A stretch of DNA of 64,000 bases from Galdieria sulphuraria (GCF_000341285.1 NW_005178441.1:38197-102196); one strand, 5' to 3'. Shown: positions 1 to 12,770, counted from the first letter of the stretch. Numbers and translations are program-made. Notes: generated by a model from the letters alone, not told the origin.

Positions 1-419
1 AGGAATCACACCCGCCTCCTTCATCACATCCACAAAAGGCTTCCCTTGGCTAGTCTATTACAACAAAGTTATTCTTGCTCTTGTATTAAGACCAACAAAA
101 AAGGATACCAAAATACCTTGTGATATAGAGTTTCCTCAAAAGTAATCACACCAGAAATATAATGACCAAAGTTAGGAGCAGTAAACAACAGCTCCCGATA
201 ACTTCTTCGGTTCTCTTCATTATTTTCTACTTGAATGGAAGCAAAACGCTTTCCTATGGTGCCAGTAGACTCATCTCCAGCTAGGATTCTGCAAACGGAC
301 AACGGAATCAGAAACACAAAGAACATATATACATAAATAACCATTTACCCTTTTCCAGGAGTCACTAGTGCCTTTGCAGTGGCTATCAGTTCATCTTTGT
401 ATTGACTCCAGTGTTCCAT
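1..419 (-). CDS. FBA: class I fructose-bisphosphate aldolase, N-terminal part (cut by window edge)
   Basis: Glycolytic and gluconeogenic enzyme that cleaves fructose-1,6-bisphosphate into DHAP and glyceraldehyde-3-phosphate. Three exon pieces read in phase: 419-349 (starts [12 protein letters not shown]), 288-117 and 54-1 (continues off the edge). Introns are 289-348 (60 bp) and 55-116. The family signature [13 protein letters not shown] followed by [11 protein letters not shown] and [12 protein letters not shown] is plain, and exon 3 gives [15 protein letters not shown] as in plant-type class I aldolases. The short N terminus with no presequence suggests a cytosolic form (inference). Catalytic Schiff-base lysine lies outside the window. 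An in-frame stop sits 10 bp before the ATG. Confidence 0.95.
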
Positions 420-420
420 T

Positions 421-620
421 TTTGTATATCAGTCTTGAACCGTCGCAATCTGCACAAATCGGAAAACTAACCCAATTCTAAGGCAATCAATCTATTGGCT
501 TTTATTTTCCCGAGAGGAAAATCTGAGTACCTTTTCTTGAATTATTCTTTGCTTTTCCTTCTGAGCATAGTCCATCATCATTTCCTCATCAAAACTGTTG
601 CACATCAAAAATGATGAAAC
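421..620 (-). other. leader of the aldolase gene with a spliced upstream ORF
   Basis: Between the ATP12 stop and the aldolase ATG the minus strand holds three consecutive ATGs (581, 578, 575), then a well-formed intron (450-530, 81 bp, GTACTC...TTGTGCAG), then a TGA at 431-429. The spliced reading gives about 22-24 residues (beginning MMMDYAQKEK, ending IATVQD) and is in the same frame as the aldolase ATG at 419. It may be an upstream ORF in the aldolase leader or an alternative 3' exon of ATP12. No family is recognisable in so short a peptide. Confidence 0.35.
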
Positions 621-1626
621 TCAATTCTGAGAATGGAAACACTCGGGAAAGGTTCGCAACAACGAAAATACAAGAGAAGCAGAGGCCAAACGGACGAAAG
701 TATCTGCACGGTCAATATCATGACAACCTTCCACGTCACCCCAGTATTGAATTTGAAAGTCTTCTTCACAACGACAAGCTTCCATGGCTTGTCTTGTACT
801 AATAGCCTTTTCAGACAAGGCTAAACCAATAATGAGTGATTTAGTTGTGCTAGTAGCAGAGTGTAGCGCAGTTATGAATAGGGAAGACTGATTCTCCAAA
901 TATTGACGAATTTTTTCCAGACTTTCTCTCTCTTGAGAAACACCGAAGAGATCTTCACTTGTTCGTATCTGGATATTCCAATTCTCTAAAATACAGTATT
1001 TAGTTAAATACAACAAAAGAAAACAAGATCACAATACCACTTAAAAATACAATTAGAGGATCCCACAGGACTTTTTGACGAAAAACAAGGCCTTCTGGAT
1101 ATGAAGCACGAATACAAATTGTGTCCGTATTAAAAAATTCCGATAGAGTCTTAAGAAATTGTTGTCTGTGCTCCTTGGTTAGGTCAATGCTGGTAGTTAA
1201 CAAAGAAGTAACAGGCATAGAACTTGGAAGAATTCGCGAGTGTTGAGCTTCCCATTCACTTGCTACCACCAATGAAAGCTCTCGACAACGGCTTTCCAGA
1301 AACTTTCCCGTTCTTGTTCGAAGCAGCTTTCCATCTAGAGACACACAATACACACCAGGTATTCTCTCCACGGTGTATACTTGTTCATAAAATCTTTTTG
1401 GCCCCAAACCATTATTGTCTGGACGTAAAGACAAATTGCAAGTAGCATGACTTTGTACGGGATGGCCAACCTGCTGTGTGCAGACTGTTCGATTGCGTTG
1501 TAATAGGAACGGCGCTTTAAAAGAACGAACTAGTTGAAGACTTCCTGCTGAAAGTTCCCTCTTTACAATGCTACCTATATGCCCAATAACCCTTAAACCA
1601 CATATCATATCTATAAAGTTGATCAC
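621..1626 (-). CDS. ATP12: ATP12, mitochondrial F1-ATPase assembly chaperone
   Basis: Chaperone that binds the F1 alpha subunit during mitochondrial ATP synthase assembly (family knowledge). Exons 1626-1038 and 985-621 join in phase across a 52-bp intron. Visible family features are YCVSLDGKLLRT near residue 90, SEWEAQ near 123, SSMPVTSLLTTSIDL, a DTICIRA...FRQKVLWDPL stretch, and the C-terminal ALHSATSTTKSLIIGLAL block followed by the QIQYWGDVEGCHD motif. The first ~75 residues are basic and hydroxylated, as expected of a mitochondrial presequence. The start at 1626 is the first ATG; the internal Met at residue 7 is an alternative. Confidence 0.9.
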
Positions 1627-1671
1627 TTTCTATGTTCCCAACACAAAATAGCTATTTAGAATCAATCCATG

Positions 1672-2469
1672 TCATGAAATACGACGCAATTCGGGATGCT
1701 GTAAAAGCATTTCGTTTCCAGTCAAGACATCATCGACAGACTGTGGCACCCAAATGACTTCAAGACCCTGAAGCTTGTCACTCCAAGTACTTGAAAGAAC
1801 CTTTAATGCTTCCTTAACATCAGATTCAGAGTTTAACTCTGACGGTAATTGTGAGAGTTTCCCTTCAGTTGCTACGATAACATGTATTAGAATGTATTCT
1901 CCGGGAAGACTGGAAGAATCGTCACCAGAAAACTTTTCTCTTCTCATTCTTCGATTGTTATAGTTGCTCAGGGTCTCTGATTTGGTATGGGAGCGCGATT
2001 CGACACTCTTTCGATTAAACTCTGCTGTTGCATGGGTCCATTTGGTTACTTTCGTATTGATGGCAGCATAACACCAATACTCTGGATGTCTAAGCAACGC
2101 CAATATTGTTTCATTTAATACGTAAAACAATCCATCCTTGGAACTGGTATCTGCACTTTCTGCTAGATTTTCCAACTCTTCCTGTAGGTATCTTGCAGAA
2201 GACAACAAACCAATCTTCAACTCACAAATTGTAACAGGTGCATTGAATACGTCTTCCTCTGATTCTCCACTTTCCAACGTATTTTTACGAAGACGAATCA
2301 TCACTGGTACACAAACAGCCAAGTTTCTGGAAAATTCTTTGGTGAATATTGTTAGCTACTCAAAGAAGCTGTTACTAAGGAGGATGCTTCTTACTGCTCT
2401 GCCTTTACGAAATAATGAGTATTGCAAACAAATATATGGAAGACTATTGTTCCAGAAATGTTGCAACAT
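1672..2469 (-). CDS. DUF1517 family protein, FLAP1-like (plastid)
   Basis: Homologue of the cyanobacterial/plastid DUF1517 family, whose Arabidopsis member FLAP1 affects acclimation to fluctuating light. Main exon 2355-1672 carries the family blocks LLRHPEYWCYAAIN, TAEFNRKSVESRS, EYILIHVIVATEGK, LKVLSSTWSDKLQGLEVIWVPQ and a C-terminal LLQHPEL. The frame is open upstream to 2355 but has no ATG. A plausible first exon (2469-2395, start MLQHFWNNSLPYI) joins in phase through a 39-bp GTAAGA...GAGTAG intron and would supply a transit peptide; this exon is a guess. The divergent neighbour starts 158 bp away, so the two promoters share that gap. Confidence 0.75.
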
Positions 2470-2627
2470 CTATCAATGCTCAAAAGTCAATTCGCATCAG
2501 AAATATAGAAAATTTAGTAATCTCTTCCTGGACTGCGATAGAATTGATTGCGCTTTTCGAAATTTTTTGGTACAGACTTGTTGCTATTGAACTACACGAA
2601 AAAGGAATTTTTGCTGTAAAGTAACAA

Positions 2628-3836
2628 ATGAGTTTCTTCAAACTGAGTAATAAGATATATAGAAAAAGCTTCTTATGGATAGTTTGTATTGTTGTGGTTG
2701 TGAAAGTCGCAGCAACAGATTCATCCGACGACATAGAGACCCTCTTAGGAAACGTGGGGGACATAACGGAACTTGATGAAGACCCCGAAGAGTTGAGGAG
2801 AAAAATTCAGTCTACAGAGGTTACTATTCAGAGTTTATTACAGCACTTCAGTACGGAGGCAACCAATGCTAGGGCAGATATACATCGCAATTTGGAAGAC
2901 GCCGTTCGTTACATCGAAGAGCTTTCTAAAAAGAGATGCGGCTCTGCAGTAGAACGTTATCGCTCGAAAATAGTCGAACTGGAAGAACAATTGAATACTC
3001 TGAATCAAAGTTTTCAAAATTGTCTTTCGAAACAAGACAAGTTACAAATAGTTGTACAGTCCGTTACTGGAGAGAGAGAGAAAGCTCTCGCAGAAATAAA
3101 TTCTTTGAAGGAGTTGCTAAGCAAAGAAAAGAGACTTAGAAATGAAACAGAAAGAAAACTGCAGTGGAACTTGGCCATAGTCAACGCAACTGATACATTC
3201 AGTTCTATCGAGAATGTCCTTTTTCATACGAATGCGCAACTCAACAAGCGAAATGAAGTGCTTCAACATTTAGTAAGCAGTATTGCTCAAGCAGACTCCC
3301 AGAGTGAGGAACTTGTAACAATATTTCAACATCTTGAAGAAATGATACAGCAAGAGAGTTCACAATATCGTCAAGCGCTATTTCATTTACTGCAGTTGGG
3401 AGATACTGAAACAGTAAATTCATCGGAACTATCGCAAAAGGCTTTAAAAGACTTAGAACGACAACTCTCTTCTTGTGTACAAAAGCTGTCACAAAAAAGC
3501 TTTGTAGTTGAAAACAGAAAGCAGGAGTTCAATGAAACCTCACAAAGTCCATCTTTTCAACCTGCGACTTGGGAAAGATCGTATTCAGTATCTGTTACCA
3601 CTATCCTCATTTCGTTCATGGCGTCCTTTTTGGGAACCTTTTTGTCTTATTGGCTTTTTCTGAGAACCAACCGACTGAATGAAAAAATGGGACGCGATCG
3701 ACAATCGAGAATAACTAGTATTGCACACGACCCTCAAACTCCTTCACCGAATGGATTCTCGAGAAATACTCGAGCTTTTCATCATTCAGAAAATTCTCCA
3801 ATGCAACCAGTAGTTTCTAGTATATCTCCTAGATAA
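2628..3836 (+). CDS. unrecognised coiled-coil membrane protein
   Basis: Single-exon gene of 402 residues; I do not recognise the family. It opens with a hydrophobic signal-like segment (residues ~15-30, FLWIVCIVVVVKVAA), followed by about 290 residues of highly charged heptad-rich sequence (EELSKKR, LEEQLNTLNQS, LKELLSKEK, LERQLSSC) that should form long coiled coils. A single transmembrane helix lies near residues 321-343 (TTILISFMASFLGTFLSYWL), and a basic tail of about 55 residues ends the protein. This predicts a type I protein with a lumenal coiled-coil domain. ATG at 2628 is the first in frame. Confidence 0.7.
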   Translation: MSFFKLSNKIYRKSFLWIVCIVVVVKVAATDSSDDIETLLGNVGDITELDEDPEELRRKIQSTEVTIQSLLQHFSTEATNARADIHRNLEDAVRYIEELSKKRCGSAVERYRSKIVELEEQLNTLNQSFQNCLSKQDKLQIVVQSVTGEREKALAEINSLKELLSKEKRLRNETERKLQWNLAIVNATDTFSSIENVLFHTNAQLNKRNEVLQHLVSSIAQADSQSEELVTIFQHLEEMIQQESSQYRQALFHLLQLGDTETVNSSELSQKALKDLERQLSSCVQKLSQKSFVVENRKQEFNETSQSPSFQPATWERSYSVSVTTILISFMASFLGTFLSYWLFLRTNRLNEKMGRDRQSRITSIAHDPQTPSPNGFSRNTRAFHHSENSPMQPVVSSISPR

Positions 3837-3907
3837 TAAACGAAAATGACGTCAACTCATCTTCGATATGACAGAAATGAAGCGTAATATGTCGCCTCTC
3901 GTGACTT

Positions 3908-4804
3908 TCATAGAAAATAGCTTATTATCCTTAATTTACTAATGAAGATGAAGAAACTTGTGGATAGAAATCGGTCAACAGTACAAGTCAATAATACAAG
4001 GGAAGTTACTCTTCCGCAAACACTTGCCGCATAACAGTCTAAAGCAAAATGTCGTCCTCTTCCTATTCGAGAAATCGCAACCAAGCAAGCCCACTATGTG
4101 GAATGTGGTTAGTAAAAACTTCAAAACGTATGAGAACTACTTGGCTCACAAAAAAGAGACAGCAAACGAATAAAATACTGACAAGCTCACTTCGAAGAAA
4201 CGGCAACCAAGATTTCAGCAAAGGAATGCGAAAAGAAAGATAAGAGCAGATAGTAAAGGCTCTCATAGTATGACCAGAAGGAAAAGACCACTTTTCAGCT
4301 GGAATAACAAACGACGACTTGTTATTAAAACTTGGCCGCTTCCTTCGAACGACTACCTTTAAAGATAACTCTATTGCAGCACTCAGTGTACAATAGCACA
4401 ACAATATAAAGCAAAACAAAGAAAAATCTGCAGAGAAAAGTATAGAATTCCAACCAGAGAAAGTTCCCGGCTCTTGAGAAGACTTGTACAAGTAGCACAC
4501 AACTGGTACAAAAGGAACGGTAAACCAAACTGAGCCGTCACAAGAAAAAGAACATAAAGTTAAAAAAAACTCTCAACCAAAAGTGTTTATGCACGTAATC
4601 AAATACTCTTTTGGTAAACTGCTTGTCTCGTGTCTTTAACAAGGTTACGTACTTTACGTTTTTGTGGGAAAACAACAGCTTTCCAATCATATCAAACAGT
4701 GCATACCGCGAAGAAAGTAGCCAACAGTCACATATAATAACCAAACTATGAAATAAAAAGCCATAGAAGTAAGAAAAGTTTTCCAATGGGTTCTTATCGT
4801 GCAT
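3908..4804 (-). CDS. PAP2-family lipid phosphatase, PLPP6-like
   Basis: Membrane phosphatase of the type that removes phosphate from isoprenoid diphosphates such as presqualene diphosphate (PLPP6 in animals); the substrate is inference. The full PAP2 signature appears once introns are removed: KVVVRRKRP, then EKWSFPSGHTMRAF, then SRIGRGRHFALD. The third motif is created only by splicing out 4094-4140, which contains a TACTAAC branch point. Other introns are 4428-4489 and probably 4530-4570. Several hydrophobic helices surround the motifs. The start at 4804 lies 9 bp downstream of the ZW10 stop, so the true start may be a later Met (for example MIGKLLF). Confidence 0.8.
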
Positions 4805-4813
4805 TGTAAGTCT

Positions 4814-7188
4814 TTAAACGTGGCTTTCTTTCTTCGCTGATACGGAATATGCAATGGCAATTTGTTGTAAACATTTCTTCCTATATGCTGTTTTCTCAAA
4901 CAAAGCCGTAACTAACTTGATTAACTGATCCTTTGCTATTCTTCTCTTTAACGGACCATGCTGTACCATTTTGACTATTTCTTCCAGGTTCGAGTTCAAT
5001 ATCTTGCATATCCACCAAAGTGATGAAACACCACGGCACCGCTCAGATAAGACTGCCTGTTCCCAATCCAATACTTGTGCGACTAACTTTGTTTTCTTCT
5101 CTGTTTCTTCTTGCAACAACGACGCTAGACAAGAACTAGTTCTAAGAGGGATATCTTCTAACGCAAATACTGCCTGAATCAACCACTGACAATAGTTTTC
5201 AAGCAAACCCAATCCAATATTTCGTAAAACAGACTTTGGCAAATAGTCCTTCCAAGAAAAAAGTAAAGTTTCAAAGCTTAAAGAAGCAGCATCTAGAGAA
5301 CGTTGAATACGGTTGAATATCGAAGTTTGATAACACACTTCAAATGATACTCCTTCAGATGCTTTGGATACACAGGCATATATGGCATCCTTTGTAGCAG
5401 ATATACTCTTCGCGAGAAAAGTAGAACCCTCACATCTCAACCGAAAGCACGCAATCATATAGTCTTGTCCCTTAAGGTGACTTGCTGCCTCTTCATCGAG
5501 ATGAGATATCAACAGAGTTTTTCTCATTTCAATAATACAACAAATATGCGCCAATAAGAAACAGTCGTTATGATATATAGCCTGTGCCAACAACTGAGAT
5601 TTTAATATGTTGTAGCAATTGGCGGAAACAATGCGATAATACGAAAGCAACATTTCCGAAATGCTTTTCATCAAAGTAGAGCCCAACAACTATACATAGA
5701 AACATGAAAGACTTCATACAACTACAGCGAACTTACCGACAAATTATTTTGTAGGCAAACATATGCATCCTGAAATATTCTGTCTGCAGCTTGACTCAAC
5801 TCTATCCCTTGCTTCGTCACCTTACAAATGGGATAAGGAAATGGACAAAGCTCTCCAGCATCAACAAGTTTCCCTCTCAAATAACGATGTTCGGATGCAG
5901 CCAAAAAAGAAGAGACATCCACCAATTCATCGTGGCAGAATGCAATAGACTTTAAAATATTTCTGCTATAGACAAGTACATGTCGATGACAAAGAACTGC
6001 CAAGTCTTCTTCAGCTCGATAGATATCGGGAACGAGTGATTCTGCCAAACTTATATCCATGCCTCTTGCTTGAAGAGCTATTCGAAGTTTCTGGGCACAA
6101 ATGGTTAGTCCTCGGAGGCGAAGGGAAAACTGAGAAGGATCACTAAATCCATCCAAGTCGTTCAAGTATTTAAAGTGACCTAAAATACATTTGGAACTAC
6201 AAACTTCACGCTGAAACCAGTCATAAAACCCAACAGCAACTTCTCTGTAGTAGTCAATATCGAATGTTTGACTTAAAATGAAGTCAAAAATGACAAGCGC
6301 TCTTTTGCAACCGTTTGCCAAGTCTAAACAATTTTCTAAGATGTCCAACTCTTGCACGGAACAATCTTCCCATTCCAGCACTTGCGATACATCTTCGTTC
6401 TTGTCTTGCATATGAAATAAAAACTCTCTTTCTCTTATTTCAACCTTAGAAGCCCGTTGAAGATAACCTGCGACTCCAAGACGTTTCAGCAAAGAGACGA
6501 TTTCCTGAACTGCCATATCCATATATTTTCCTTGAGCAATTATCGTTGATATCCACTTTGCCTCCTTATCGATTGAGAGACCCCAATCATACCAATGAAA
6601 ACAGGACGTTAACCTCCCAACCATTTCACTTCGCAATCGTACGTGTTCTTTCTCCATCAGAGTCTGAGAAGCTGCTAAACAGCTGTTTGATATACCAAAA
6701 CTGTATATAAAATGAAGACTACGCAACCCTTGTTGTATTTGACGTTCGTAGCTGGATAGTGTTTCAAGATCCATACTGCCAGGGACTTTTTGTCTGTTGC
6801 TTAATTCCTCAGAAACGCCAACTCCTTGACTGACTACATCTAACTTTTCAAGTAAAGAGTATAGCTGTAAAAGGTCTTCCTTCTGTACTTTATGTTTCGC
6901 AACACTACTTTTTACTTGCTCCACTTGGTGCTCTACTTGTGATATTCTCTCGTCCAAGAACTGACTTTGTTGCAACAAAGACTCTATCTGTGGAAATATG
7001 TGGCCAGCTTCCCGTTTTAACTACAATACTCGATTCTTAGGGAGAAACCTACAGGAAATAAAGTGGAAACCCACCGTTCGAATACCACTTTGATTCTTAC
7101 AAAAGTTCACGAGTCTTTCTTCTAATTCTCCGCAAGTTTTAGAAGTGTTTTTCAGGTTTCGTTCAAGGTCTTCGACAGAATATTGCAT
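4814..7188 (-). CDS. ZW10: ZW10 homologue (Dsl1/NRZ tethering complex)
   Basis: ZW10 tethers Golgi-derived vesicles at the ER and, in animals, also acts at kinetochores. Three exons (7188-7075, 7020-5737, 5689-4814) join in phase through introns of 54 and 47 bp, giving about 757 residues. Exon 1 begins MQYSVEDLERNL and is coiled coil, as in family N termini. The C terminus carries the diagnostic block near MVQHGPLKRRIAKDQLIKLV...ALFEKTAYRKKCLQQI, closely matching the ZW10 end. The middle contains the family-like CPFPYPICKV stretch. No odd residues were noticed. Only 9 bp separate it from the downstream gene's proposed start. Confidence 0.88.
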
Positions 7189-7501
7189 CTTTCTTTTTTA
7201 TATCAAAGTTGGACAGAATATTGCGTCTCATTCAACAGCAACTTCATGCATTTCATCGTAGTCCAAGCAAATATCCCAAAGAATGATAACAGAGTGACCA
7301 TAAGTTTTATGCGAGCAGGTGATAATAAAATTACTTTCTTTATTGCTAGAAATCCTATGTTGGAAATTACAAGTAGCTGCTTCGTCCTTCTAACCCGACA
7401 GTTAGCAACAAGAACAGACAGGCTCCTCCTTGTTGAACCACTTTTAGTATACGGGTTCTGTGCAGAGAAAGCTTTCAACTTTCGACCAACTATGTGCGAT
7501 G
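7189..7501. other. short intergenic stretch between kish and ZW10
   Basis: Both strands are accidentally open here (plus from 7183, minus to 7544), but neither reading shows family motifs, and both overlap the ends of the flanking genes. I take it as the 3' end of kish plus the ZW10 promoter. Nothing else is seen. Confidence 0.6.
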
Positions 7502-7815
7502 TCAACTTGCAAATAACAAACTCAAAGCCATCAAAAAGCAGCAAGTGGAAACATAAGGACTAAGTCTTTCTCCTAAAACAAGATAAGTATAAAGTCAACG
7601 TCAACAATATTCTTGGCTTGCCTATACGAGATGCTTTCCAAAACAAACCAAGGAATCTAACAAGTTAAGTGAAAAAGGAAACATAAAAAACACAAAGCTT
7701 ACCCTTCTTTGTTTCTGTCAAGAAGAGAAGGATATAAACTACGGATGTATGCACAAGTACAGATTACTAAAACAATGACAACCAAAAGACTTTGAAAATT
7801 AAACAAAGCAGACAT
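7502..7815 (-). CDS. KISH: protein kish (TMEM167 family)
   Basis: Small conserved Golgi/secretory-pathway membrane protein. Three tiny exons (7815-7703, 7656-7622, 7572-7502) join in phase to about 72 residues. Exon 1 reads [18 protein letters not shown], then [20 protein letters not shown], almost identical to animal kish. Exon 2 gives [12 protein letters not shown] and exon 3 [20 protein letters not shown]. The predicted hydrophobic segments fall at the N terminus and at the C terminus. The second intron is a GC-AG intron. The gene is too fragmented to be seen as one ORF. Confidence 0.93.
7573..7621 (-). other. GC-AG intron in kish
   Basis: The donor reads ATAG|GCAAGC instead of GT, and the acceptor is CTTGTTTTAG. 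Removing these 49 bp restores the kish reading IGER...SPYV in phase. GC donors with a strong flanking AG|GCAAG context are the known tolerated class of U2 introns. All other introns read in this window begin with GT. Confidence 0.8.
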
Positions 7816-8087
7816 GCTTCAAATGAAAACTCCTAGAAACCTTAACTAGTTCGCAATCCACAAAATCATCAATTATAATGAAACAAGCGTTAAACGATCA
7901 TTGAACTGTGCTACTAGTAATGGCATAAAGCCCTGAATGGAGAAAGCGTAGTTCAGAAAGAAACGGCATTTTTATTGAAAAAATGAAATAACATTAAATA
8001 AAATTTCTCGCTTTTGAAAGGCTTAAGCTAATTGAATGTATCAACTACTCCATTCCTCTTTAGGCTCCACAAAATTGTGTTATCATC

Positions 8088-8802
8088 ATGACGGAACTGA
8101 ATAATACGCTGGACTCTAGTCAACTCTCTTTACCGAAGTATAGAAAAAATATTCTTCTAGTTGGAACGCCTGGAACAGGTAAGAGTTCGAAAATTAGACA
8201 CTACAGCCCTAAATGTAAGAAAAGGAAAGACATCGCTAGCAAAGAGACTGACTGAAGTAACATCCTTGGAACATGTAGAAGTGGGAAAGTTTGCTGAGGA
8301 GCACAGTTGCTTGGGTAGTTATGATGAACAGTTGGAATGTTTTGAAATAGAAGAAGAGAAAGTGGGTTTACTTCTTATTTTGTATAATCATCACCTCAAG
8401 TTGTCGCAAGCTAATTCCTATCCTAATAGACTTCTTAAAGCCCGGTGGTTACCTCTTGGAGTACCATGGCTGCGAGTGGTTTGCCTCTTGTAAAATAGAT
8501 CTCGTGATAGTTTTGCAGACAGAAACTGGTAAGGTAAACCAAAGTATAGAGTTGAGTAATTTTGGACTTACCTCGTACCTTCTACTTGTTGAGCAGCTCC
8601 ACTTTATGATCGCTTGAAAGCTCGTGGATACTCAGGAAGGAAGTTAGAGGAAAACATGGAGTGTGAGATAATGCAAGTTATTCTAGACGAGGCGTATTGT
8701 TGCTTTAACGAAAAGCAGATATGGGTAGTTCCCAGCAATAAGGAACAAGACTTGGAAGAAACTGTGGAGAGAGTTCAAAAGTTTCTTGAAAGCTCAAACT
8801 AA
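8088..8802 (+). CDS. AK6: adenylate kinase isoenzyme 6 / Fap7 (hCINAP) NTPase
   Basis: Nuclear P-loop NTPase needed for late 40S subunit maturation, with adenylate-kinase-like activity. Four exons (8088-8178, 8225-8365, 8430-8528, 8597-8802) join in phase. The P-loop is split by the first intron: NILLVGTPGTG then KTSLAKRL. Family hallmarks include GSYDEQLECFEIEEEKV, the LLEYHGCEWF block typical of AK6, and DRLKARGYSGRKLEENMECEI followed by a WVVPSNKEQDL tail. About 178 residues, normal for the family. Head to head with kish, 272 bp apart. Confidence 0.94.
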
Positions 8803-9005
8803 TTTATTAGATAAATAAGCTTTAAAGAGCAGTGCCTCAACCGCAAGTAAAGCTATTCACACCACTTCAGGTATCGTTGGAATTGGTGGGAACTCATGTG
8901 GACTCCGTGCGTTGGTTTCTTATTCGCCGAGTCCGGTTTTCAACACTTGAATAAAGCAGGAGTGCCGGTAAAAAACCAGTTTTTACGAATATTTCGAACT
9001 ACTGT

Positions 9006-10057
9006 ATGTTATCTTGTTCTATTTACTGTGTCTTCTTTTCCCTTGCTACTTCACCACACTCGTGGGCACTTTGTACTTCGTTCACCCGTCCTGTTGATAG
9101 GTATTATGGGGAGAGAACACCCGAATTATGACGAGAAAGTTAAGTGATGGTGTATTCTTTGGAATTGGCTTGAAGCATAACCATGTATCGGGCCCCAAAC
9201 ACTTCAAAGCGACCAAGGCCACCTTCAATGACCTGGAAAGTAGTGTTTCGGGGAAAGAAGAATCTTCGGATAAGCACTCTTTTGAAGCTCTAAAGATAGG
9301 TCAAGTATATGAAGGAACGGTGGAGAAATTGATGCCATATGGAGCTTTTGTGAATATTGGATCGAACCTTTCCGGTATGACTTGATACTTGTTGGACATT
9401 GCTGAATTTGGGCTTATGTTTTTTATTTAGGACTCTTACACGTTTCACAGATATCCGAGAATTTTTTAACGGACCCAGCAGAAATGCTCAGTGTGGGACA
9501 AGCAGTACAAGTTCGAGTTATCAAATTGGATCCTGAAAAAAGACAGTTCGCGCTGTCTATGAAATCTCCTCGTAAAAGGGAAAATAGTCGCTCTGGTCGT
9601 GATGGAAGCCGAAGGAGAGACTTTAGCCGAAACTATTCTCAAAGAGTACGATAGTATTGTTTTTAAGTTACATCCGTCATCTAACTTATGAGGAGGATGA
9701 GGAGTTGCGCAAGGAGTTGAAGGAGTTTTCAAAGACTGCAAATCCGAAAGAGTTCTTGAATGGTAGGGTGGTTAGTATAACTAATCTTGGTGCGTTTGTG
9801 GACTTTGGAGGTCCAAAGGATGGATTACTGTTCAAGTCTGAAATGAGCAGAGATTTGCAGGTAATAAAATTGCTTGAGAAACTGACCTTATGGCAAACTT
9901 TTTTTTGGTTTAGATTGGAGACGAAGTTCAAGTTAGAATCACTCGCATTAACTTGGCTAGAAATTATCTCAATCTATCCATGAAGCCTTTGAATGAGAAG
10001 TATAATGACAGTGAATTCATTGTGGAAGAAGAAAGTCTATCGGAAAACAACACTTAA
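9006..10057 (+). CDS. two-repeat S1-domain protein, probably plastid translation factor / ribosomal S1-like
   Basis: RNA-binding protein with two S1 (OB-fold) repeats: LKIGQVYEGTVEKLMPYGAF...LLHVSQI, and NPKEFLNGRVVSITNLGAF...IGDEVQVRI. Exons proposed are 9006-9100, 9145-9374, 9431-9645, 9693-9860 and 9914-10057, all in phase. The start MLSCSIYCVFFSL at 9006 with the 44-bp first intron is a guess; it would give a presequence, so plastid targeting is inferred. The 9646-9692 intron ends in ATGAG, an unusual acceptor, but the phase and the CTAAC branch point fit. It could be plastid bS1 or a relative of the S1-bearing EF-Ts proteins; no EF-Ts domain follows. Confidence 0.75.
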
Positions 10058-10251
10058 GGGGGTTTCACGGCATAAGAATTCTAGAGAACTTTTCTCTTGT
10101 CGTGATAAGTACATTTCAAGTAGTTGTGCATTGACTTGGGTCTCTGTTGTTATAAATGTTATTGTCTGTTCTGTTTGCAATTTGAAACAACGAAAGAAGC
10201 TTTATTGTAAAAGACAACTCATTATTTCACTTTGGGGCTGAAATACCCGAA

Positions 10252-12045
<1,794 letters not shown>

Positions 12046-12770
12046 GACGAGTGAAGAAAACCTGAGAAATCGGCGCAACTATCGAAATGGACAGCTCTCT
12101 TTGGAGTTCCTTTTGGCACAATCTCATGTTCGCTGAAGATTTCTCATTTGGAGAATTCATATTCAAGTTGCAAAAAATATGCAATAGAAGTATTTCACAA
12201 AAATAAGCAAGCATTGATATAGTTCATGAACAATTGTTAAGTTCATTGACTTAGCCAATGAAATTTTCCTCATTGATAATTCAGAGCAAAACCGGCTTTG
12301 AGTCTGCTTTGTGTTGGTCACTTTATTATTGTGCAAATGAATGCCAATTTTAGCGGTAGAATCATCGTGCAGGCTATTTTTGTGCTCAAGATACGTAGTT
12401 ATTCATCTTTCCTTTCGAATTCGTAACAACTGTAAAAATTAGAATTTGCTATTATGAATAACAATGTTAACAAAGCTTAAAACCCGGACAAAGAAAGACA
12501 AATGAAAATCTCAAATACCAACCGATCCTCAGTTTTTTCATTCAGACTTTGAGGTTCTACCGATCATTCACTTTATCCAATTATTAGAGAATTCTCAGAA
12601 GAACAGGAATATAAACTTATTTGCATAATGTTAGACAAGTCCAATTAAAAAACTATTCAGAGTGACATAGTATAAGGAGTTCTGAAGTCTTTCCTCATCA
12701 TGAATAAAAGATGGAAGCTAAAATTATGTTATTCGTTTGAATCAATCGTCTTTAATATTTATTCGCTAAT
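12046..12770. other. divergent intergenic region between ilvC and the WBP4-like gene
   Basis: About 700 bp of AT-rich sequence with frequent stops in all frames. It must hold both promoters. The short minus-strand ORF at 12023-12214 shows no family feature. If translation of ilvC begins at 12078 the region shortens by 33 bp. Confidence 0.6.

Noticed and set aside
2138-2590. 150-codon plus-strand ORF
   Set aside because: Antisense to the DUF1517 coding exon; no family motif.
7203-7544. 113-codon minus ORF between kish and ZW10
   Set aside because: Overlaps the kish last exon in another frame and the ZW10 promoter; no family features.
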